From assembly GCA_964455095.1 (NCBI GenBank), contig CAYVUV010000322.1, positions 11,911 to 75,910 on the forward strand: 64,000 nucleotides of DNA. Reading direction: 5' to 3'. The notes below the pieces were generated by a model, which was not told the DNA's origin, did not search any database, and saw only the letters and a list, made by a program, of their open reading frames with translations. The position numbers and the translations under genes were made by a program. This stretch comes from CAYVUV01 sp964455095 (lineage in GTDB: Bacteria > Desulfobacterota > Binatia > HRBIN30 > CADEER01). Shown here piece after piece: positions 58,767 to 64,000 of this stretch. The first letter of the stretch is position 1, and each line of letters opens with the position of its first letter.

Positions 58767-60614
58767 ATGGCCCTACGAGCGAAGCGACGACTGAAGCGGG
58801 TGGCAAAACGCGCCGTGGCACCCGCCCGCCGTCCGGGAGCCCGCCTGGCGCGCATCGGCGTCGACCCGGTCACGGCCGAGATCGTGCGCGGCGCCATGGA
58901 AACCGTCTGCTACGAGATGGCGACGCACGTCAGCCTGACCGCGACGACGCCGATCCTGAACCAATCCAACGAGCGCAATGCCACCATCCTCGACGGCCGC
59001 GGCGCGCTGGCGGCGCTCAGCGTCGGCATTCCGCAGTTCATGCTCAGCTCGACGCTGCCGGTGCGCTTCGCGCTCGAGTTCTTCGGCCCCGACGGGCTCT
59101 ACGACGGCGACGTGCTGGTGGCCAACGACCCGTACCACGGCGGCGGGCATCTACCCGACTACAACATCTTCGCGCCGGTATTTGCCGGCGACGAGCTGGT
59201 GCTGATCGCCTCGATCCAGTGCCACCACGCCGACACCGGCGGCGGCATGCCGGGCGGCTACAACGTCGACGCGCAGGACATCTGGGCCGAGGGCGTGCGC
59301 TTCCCGGCCGTGAAGATCTTCGAGCGCGGCGTCGAGCGCAAGGACATTACCTACTTCATGCGCGTCAACAACCGCACGCCGACCTTCATCGGCGACCTGC
59401 GCGCGCAGATCGGCGCGGCGCAGCTCGGCGTGCGCCGCCTGAAGGAGATCATCGCCCGCCACGGCGTCGCCGCGGTGCGCGGCGCCTCGCAGTACATGAT
59501 CGACTACGCCGCGCGCCGCTTCCGCCAGGAGGTGGCGACGTGGGCCGACGGCGTTTACGAGTCCGACGCCTACGTCGACCACGATCCGAAGGGCAACAAG
59601 GACATCCACATCCACTGCAAGGTGACCGTCGCCGGCAGCGACCTGACCGTCGACTTCAGCGGCTCCGACACGCGCGACAACCTCGCGGCCTATTCCACTT
59701 TCGGCAACACGCGCGGCTATGTCGTGGCGCAGATCGCCAGCATGATGGACCCCTCGATTCCGAAGAACGAAGGGTTCTTCAACTCGATCAAGCTGATCGT
59801 GCCCGAGGGCTGCTGCTTGAACCCGCCGCCGAACAAGTCGGTGGCGGCCGGCACGCATCACCCCGGCACCGAGGTCGGCGAGGCGATCGCCAAGGCGCTC
59901 GAGCAGGTCATCCCGGAGCGCTGCTGCCCGCAGATCTACAAGATGGGCATGCCGACCGTGATCTTCGGCACCAACCCGAAGACCGGGCAATTGTTCATCG
60001 ACCATTCGGTGGACACCTTCGGCGCCTACTGCGGGGCGGTGAAGGGGCAGGACGGTTGGGGGGCGATGAACGTCAGCTTCGGCAACCTCATCCGCGCCAC
60101 CGGCGAGATCAACGAGAGCATCTTTCCGGTCCGGCACATGGCGCGCGACTACGCCATCGACAGCGGCGGCCCTGGCCAGTGGCGCGGCTGCCCGGGCACG
60201 CTCTACGTCAAGCAGATCCTCGCCCCGTCGCAGATCTACACCTACGTCGTCGGCCGCAAGTACCCGATGCCCGGCATCGCCGGCGGCCGCCCCGGCGCGC
60301 CCAACCAGCTGCGCTTGCGCGTCGGCAGCGCGCACGAGCACGAGGTGGAAACGACGGCCTTCTACGTCGCGCACGAGGCCGGTGAGTCGTATGCCTACCG
60401 CTATGGGGGCGGCGGGGGCTGGGGCGACCCGTTTCTGCGCCCGCCGCAGAAGGTGCTCGACGACGTGCTCGACGAGTACGTCTCGGTCGAAGGCGCGCGC
60501 CGCGACTACGGCGTGGTCCTCACCGGATCCCTTGCCGCTCTCGACCTGGCCGTCGATCAGCCGGCGACCGAGGCCCTGCGCGCGACACTGCGCGCGTCGC
60601 TGGCGACCGCCTGA
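58767..60614 (+). CDS. hyuB: Hydantoinase B/oxoprolinase family subunit
   Basis: This 615-residue protein has an N-terminal Arg-rich stretch, then DPVTAEIVRGAMETVCYEMA and ANDPYHGGGHLPDYNIFAPVF, family landmarks of hydantoinase B and the beta-type subunits of acetone/acetophenone carboxylases. It forms a complex with the next gene product and usually contributes the metal-binding carboxylation or hydrolysis half. ATG 58767 has GAGAGG upstream. The 26-base gap to hyuA indicates one operon. Confidence 0.9.
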   Translation: MALRAKRRLKRVAKRAVAPARRPGARLARIGVDPVTAEIVRGAMETVCYEMATHVSLTATTPILNQSNERNATILDGRGALAALSVGIPQFMLSSTLPVRFALEFFGPDGLYDGDVLVANDPYHGGGHLPDYNIFAPVFAGDELVLIASIQCHHADTGGGMPGGYNVDAQDIWAEGVRFPAVKIFERGVERKDITYFMRVNNRTPTFIGDLRAQIGAAQLGVRRLKEIIARHGVAAVRGASQYMIDYAARRFRQEVATWADGVYESDAYVDHDPKGNKDIHIHCKVTVAGSDLTVDFSGSDTRDNLAAYSTFGNTRGYVVAQIASMMDPSIPKNEGFFNSIKLIVPEGCCLNPPPNKSVAAGTHHPGTEVGEAIAKALEQVIPERCCPQIYKMGMPTVIFGTNPKTGQLFIDHSVDTFGAYCGAVKGQDGWGAMNVSFGNLIRATGEINESIFPVRHMARDYAIDSGGPGQWRGCPGTLYVKQILAPSQIYTYVVGRKYPMPGIAGGRPGAPNQLRLRVGSAHEHEVETTAFYVAHEAGESYAYRYGGGGGWGDPFLRPPQKVLDDVLDEYVSVEGARRDYGVVLTGSLAALDLAVDQPATEALRATLRASLATA

Positions 60615-60640
60615 CCGCCGCGCAACAGACCACCGCACGC

Positions 60641-62698
60641 ATGAACTTTCGCATCGGCATCGACGTCGGCGGCACATTCACCGATCTGGTGCTGGCGCGG
60701 CCCGACGGCTCGATCGCGCTCGGCAAGGCGGCGACGACGCCGGCCGATCAATCGATCGGCGTGTTGACGGGTGTGGAGCAACTCGCGGCCGGTGAGGGGC
60801 TGGCGCTCGGCGAGCTGCTGGCGCGCACCAGCGCGATCGTGCACGGCACCACGACGGCCGACAACACGATGATCGAGATGAGCGGCGCGGTGACGGGCCT
60901 CATCACCACCGCCGGGCACCGCGACGAGATCGAGCTGCGCCGCGGCTACAAGGAAGACATCTGGGACCCGGCCCTGTCGCCGCCGCCGCCGATCGCGCCG
61001 CGCCGGCGCCGCCTCGGCGTGCCGGAGCGGCTCGACTACGAAGGCGCCGTCGTCGTCCCGCTGGACGAGGACGCCCTGCGGGTGGCGCTGCGGCGGCAGC
61101 GCCAGCTCGGCACCGAGTCGCTCGCCGTCGTCTTCATGTTCTCGTTCATCAACCCGGCGCACGAGCGGCGCGTGCGCGAGATCGCGGCCGAGGAGTGTCC
61201 GGAGATCAGCCTCTCGCTCTCGCACGAGGTGATGCCGTCGGCACCGGAGTTCGAGCGCACCAGCACGACGCTGGTCAACGCCTACGTGGCGCCGAAGATC
61301 GAGCGCTATCTCGGCCGCCTCGTCGACCGCCTGCGCGAGGCCGGGTATCGCCACGAGCTGCTGGTCATGCAGTCGAACGGCGGCATCATGACGCCGGACT
61401 ACATCGCGCGGCGGCCAGTGACGGTGCTGTGCTCGGGCCCCACCGGCGGCGTCATCGCGGCCTGTGCGGTGGCGCATACGGCGAAGACCACCGACTTCGT
61501 CTGCGCTGACATGGGCGGCACCAGCTACGACGTCTGCCTGATTCGCGGCGGTGTCCCCGAGATCAAGTCGGGATGGAACTGGCACCATCGCTACCTGGTC
61601 GGACTGCCGATGGTGGACATCCAGACCATCGGCGCCGGCGGCGGCTCGATCGCCGCGGTCGTCGCCGGCTCGCTGCAGGTCGGGCCGCGCAGCGCCGGCG
61701 CCGTGCCCGGTCCGATCTGTTACGACCGCGGCGGCACCGAGGTTACGGTCTCCGACGCCAACCTGGCCCTCGGTTACCTGAACCCCGGCGACTTCTGCGG
61801 TGGCACCATGCAGTTGCGCAGCGAGGGCGTCGCCGCGGCCCTTGCGGCGCAGATCGGACGGCCGCTCGGGCTCGACGCCACCGAGGCCGCGCACGGCATC
61901 TATCGCCTGGTCAACGCCAACATGGCCAACGCCATCCGCCGCGTCGCGGCGTCGCGCGGCACCGACCCGCGCGGCCTGACGCTGGTCGCCTATGGCGGCA
62001 ACGGTCCGGTGCACGCCACGGCGCAGGCGGAGGAGCTCGGGATCCAGACCGTACTGGTGCCGAAGGTGGCGCCGGCGTTCTCCGCCCTCGGACTGCAGCT
62101 CAGCGATCACGTCATCGACGAGATGCGCTCCTACATCACCCCCATTGCGGCCGCCGACCTCGAGCGCATCAACGCACTGTTCGCCGAGATGGAGCAAGCG
62201 GCGCGCGCCGTCCTCGGACGCCGCCGCGGCGCGCACCAGCGCATCGAGCTGCGCCGCTATTTCAACCTCTGTTACCCCGGCCAGACCTTCGACATGGCGG
62301 TGCCCGTCGTCGCGCCCGCCGGCCGCCTCGCCCGCCGCGCCCTCGACGCCACCGTCGAGCGCTTCCACGCCTTGCACGAGGAGCTGCACACCTACGCCTC
62401 GCGCGACGAGCAGCCAATCCTGCGCAGCTTGCGCCTGACGGCGGTCGGCATCACCGATAAACCGCAGCTGCCGCTCTTCGGCCGCTCCGCCGTCAGCCCG
62501 CCGGTCAAGGGTCGCCGCAAAGCCTTCTTCGCCGGCCGCTTTGCCGTCACCCCGATCTACGACGGCCCGCGCATGCGCGCCGGCCACAAGGTGAAAGGCC
62601 CGGCGATCATCGAAGAGCCCTTCACCACCATCGTCCTCCACCCGCACCAGGAAGCCACGCTCGACCGCCACGGCAACTACCGCATCACGGTGGGGTGA
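60641..62698 (+). CDS. hyuA: Hydantoinase A/oxoprolinase family subunit
   Basis: This 685-residue ATPase starts FRIGIDVGGTFTDLVLARPD, the ASKHA-type phosphate-binding motif, and has HGTTTADNTMIE, MQSNGGIM, CADMGGTSYDVCLI and the C-terminal NLCYPGQTFDMAV. Family members hydrolyse ATP to drive ring opening of hydantoin or oxoproline or carboxylation of ketones. Together with HyuB, the DUF35 protein and the IlvC-like protein it suggests activation of an unidentified carbonyl or cyclic substrate. Confidence 0.9.
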   Translation: MNFRIGIDVGGTFTDLVLARPDGSIALGKAATTPADQSIGVLTGVEQLAAGEGLALGELLARTSAIVHGTTTADNTMIEMSGAVTGLITTAGHRDEIELRRGYKEDIWDPALSPPPPIAPRRRRLGVPERLDYEGAVVVPLDEDALRVALRRQRQLGTESLAVVFMFSFINPAHERRVREIAAEECPEISLSLSHEVMPSAPEFERTSTTLVNAYVAPKIERYLGRLVDRLREAGYRHELLVMQSNGGIMTPDYIARRPVTVLCSGPTGGVIAACAVAHTAKTTDFVCADMGGTSYDVCLIRGGVPEIKSGWNWHHRYLVGLPMVDIQTIGAGGGSIAAVVAGSLQVGPRSAGAVPGPICYDRGGTEVTVSDANLALGYLNPGDFCGGTMQLRSEGVAAALAAQIGRPLGLDATEAAHGIYRLVNANMANAIRRVAASRGTDPRGLTLVAYGGNGPVHATAQAEELGIQTVLVPKVAPAFSALGLQLSDHVIDEMRSYITPIAAADLERINALFAEMEQAARAVLGRRRGAHQRIELRRYFNLCYPGQTFDMAVPVVAPAGRLARRALDATVERFHALHEELHTYASRDEQPILRSLRLTAVGITDKPQLPLFGRSAVSPPVKGRRKAFFAGRFAVTPIYDGPRMRAGHKVKGPAIIEEPFTTIVLHPHQEATLDRHGNYRITVG

Positions 62699-62759
62699 GC
62701 TCGAAACTCGGAGCCCCCTTCGACGGGCTCAGGGCACGGTTTTGCTTCTCCCCTCCGGG

Positions 62760-62903
62760 GTCGGAGTCGGTATCGGCATCGGGATCGATTCCTGCCGCGG
62801 GGTACTCGGATCGCATAGCCACGACGGTCGCCGCCCGGCAGAGGTCGACGAAGCTCATCTCGTTGCCCTCGATTCCGATAGCGATTCCGACCCCGACTCC
62901 GAC
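62760..62903. repeat. Intergenic inverted repeat with GGTATCGGCATCGGGATCG-type arms
   Basis: Arms of about 29-35 bases at 62760-62788 and 62869-62903 carry GTCGGAGTCGGTATCG and its near reverse complement, TCGATTCCGATAGCG...CCGACTCCGAC. The unit begins beside a CCTTCGACGGGCTCAGGGC-like block (62716-62735). The rest of 62699-62907 has no gene. Confidence 0.7.
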
Positions 62904-62907
62904 AGGC

Positions 62908-63609
62908 CTACGCACCGCTTCCCATCGCGCGCCCCCGCAGAAGCACCCCCAGCCACCCGTACCACCCCGGCACGAGCAGCATCCCACCAACCCCGATCGA
63001 AACAACCAGCAATTCGTGAATCGAAAACGTGTACCCCAACACGCCGGCGAAGTACGTCAGCCCAGTCGCGAAGCCGAGCCAGCACAGCCTCTCGGGCAGC
63101 AGGCGATCGCGTCGCCCGAGCCAGCTGATGACCACGACCCAGACGCCGATGGCGCCGTAGGTGAGAAACCCGTCCGGGACATCGAGCGCGAGACCCGCGA
63201 CGACGTGCACGGCCTGTTGAAAGGCCGGATCGGCGCCGGCGTACACGGGGATGATCTTGCGGTCGAAGGCGACTTCCATGAGGTGACTGCGGGCGAGGAC
63301 GGCAAAGCCGTACCACGCCGCCGCACCCGACCAGAGCACGGCGCCGCGGTGCGCCGTCCAGACCAGCAGCGAGATCGCCGGCACCGCCGCCAGGCCGAAG
63401 AAGCCGGCCAGCACCCAGGTCCAATGAAACGCCAGGTGGGCGAGCGGATCGCGCGAGAGCACCAGCCAGAACTCGTGCGGTGTGATCTCGGGCCGGCCCT
63501 GCAGCTCGGGCGGCATCATGACGGCGCACAGACCTGCGGCCAGATACGACAGGGCAACGCCGACCGCCGCGATGGCGCCGACGCGGAGGACCGATGAGTC
63601 CGACTGCAT
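62908..63609 (-). CDS. Multi-pass membrane protein of unknown function
   Basis: This 233-residue hydrophobic protein has about seven membrane segments, starting IAAVGVALSYLAAGLCAVMM and ending VSIGVGGMLLVPGWYGWLGVLL. ATG 63609 avoids an upstream Arg-rich extension that runs to 63816. It has conserved-looking Trp/Gly/His positions but no family I can name. It is divergent from the partial gene at the window end. Confidence 0.75.
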   Translation of the reverse strand: MQSDSSVLRVGAIAAVGVALSYLAAGLCAVMMPPELQGRPEITPHEFWLVLSRDPLAHLAFHWTWVLAGFFGLAAVPAISLLVWTAHRGAVLWSGAAAWYGFAVLARSHLMEVAFDRKIIPVYAGADPAFQQAVHVVAGLALDVPDGFLTYGAIGVWVVVISWLGRRDRLLPERLCWLGFATGLTYFAGVLGYTFSIHELLVVSIGVGGMLLVPGWYGWLGVLLRGRAMGSGA

Positions 63610-63710
63610 GTCTTGCGCATAGCAACCAGGCGGCTGGCGCTCCAAGAGCGGCAGCGGACGTTCAGGCGGCGATTTCCGCCACCGGAAAATGTGACCAGAA
63701 GAGAGCTCAC

Positions 63711-63737
63711 CACGAAGTGCACGAAGAGCACGAAGTA
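63711..63737. repeat. Short tandem CACGAAG repeat
   Basis: Three 9-base units, CACGAAGTG, CACGAAGAG and CACGAAGTA, stand in direct order. This motif is a common dispersed repeat of bacterial genomes and resembles the CTTCGTG elements at 34081-34190. It lies in the divergent gap. Confidence 0.6.
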
Positions 63738-63814
63738 AATCCGGACGGGACTTGTCGGCTCGGGCCAGGCATGTCACGAGAGCCTGACAGCGCCGCAACC
63801 CGAAAGGATGACCC

Positions 63815-64000
63815 ATGTCTGCCGAGTCGCTCTTCCCCTATTTCAACCTGCTCGTGCTCCCCGGCTGGTTGCTGCTCGCCGTGGCGCCGCGCTGGAAGTG
63901 GTCGGCGCGCGTGATCGCGCCGGTGATCATCCCCGCCATCCTGGCCGTCGCGTATCTCGTTCTGATCGTGACCAACTTCGGCACCGCCGAGGGCGGCTTC
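63815..64000 (+). CDS. ABA4-like (DUF4281) membrane protein, 5' part only
   Basis: The first 62 residues are in the window: MSAESLFPYFNLLVLPGWLL, then APRWKWSARVIAPVIIPAIL. This matches the N-terminus of DUF4281/ABA4-like proteins, small membrane proteins related to plant ABA4. ATG 63815 has an AAAGGA site. The gene continues beyond the right edge. Confidence 0.7.
   Translation, partial: MSAESLFPYFNLLVLPGWLLLAVAPRWKWSARVIAPVIIPAILAVAYLVLIVTNFGTAEGGF

Noticed and set aside
60557..62671. Minus-strand open frame of about 700 codons opposite hyuA
   Set aside because: hyuA has the full ASKHA motif set; the opposing frame lacks any family feature.

Overview
This is a GC-rich, tightly packed bacterial chromosome segment from a Gram-negative organism. 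It encodes an LPS heptosyltransferase, an ABC-type O-antigen exporter, a DUF1302-type outer-membrane porin, lipoproteins and a type IV pilin-like protein. I saw no rRNA, tRNA, transposase, integrase, CRISPR array or phage gene. Proteins with Pro/Thr-rich linkers ending in dockerin-like calcium repeats, paired thiolase/DUF35 genes, hydantoinase-type operons and abundant intergenic palindromes together suggest an uncultured deltaproteobacterium-like lineage such as Candidatus Binatota. That placement is an inference from gene style, not a demonstrated assignment.

Layout. 0-3.1 kb: a secreted beta-propeller/c-type cytochrome protein. 3.3-5.4 kb (minus): a zinc-ribbon protein, a BtuF-like binding protein and an SGNH hydrolase, divergent from miaB. 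7.1-10.1 kb: a TPP-dependent 2-oxo-acid decarboxylase, endonuclease III and LexA. 10.2-12.8 kb: an HMG-CoA-synthase-like protein fused to a DUF35 domain, then an SCP2-type thiolase. 13-20.8 kb: HAD phosphatase, MalQ, alpha/beta hydrolase, pilin-like protein, APC permease with a coupled lipoprotein, and YceH.

20.8-34.0 kb is the main accessory region, a 12-gene surface-polysaccharide operon with mostly overlapping start and stop codons. It holds WbpB/D/E/I-like enzymes for a UDP-2,3-diacetamido-2,3-dideoxy-uronic acid, an ABC exporter with an enlarged Wzt, a second UDP-GlcNAc 2-epimerase, three glycosyltransferases and an asparagine-synthase-like amidotransferase. More envelope genes follow: a double-hotdog protein with WaaF (37.2-39.1 kb), and a UbiA-type prenyltransferase, a cupin and an RMD-like reductase (47.2-49.5 kb).

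34.3-46.8 kb holds a secreted dockerin-like protein, a small DUF4160/DUF2442-HTH pair behind a palindromic operator, a membrane-anchored MutS-like ATPase, a 2-hydroxyacid dehydrogenase, a FadA-type thiolase, two small minus-strand proteins and a ceramidase-like enzyme. 49.6-56 kb holds a lipoprotein, the porin and divergent comEC/comEA. 56.2-62.7 kb is an apparent catabolic operon: an IlvC-like reductase with substituted catalytic positions, a thiolase lacking the usual nucleophile Cys, a DUF35 protein, and hydantoinase/oxoprolinase B and A subunits. The window ends with a membrane protein and the start of an ABA4-like (DUF4281) gene.

The best candidates for something undescribed are the IlvC-like/thiolase/DUF35/HyuBA operon, the HMGCS-DUF35 fusion with its thiolase, and the polysaccharide operon with two epimerases and an extra Wzt domain. 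At least seven unrelated families of intergenic palindromic or short tandem repeats are also present.
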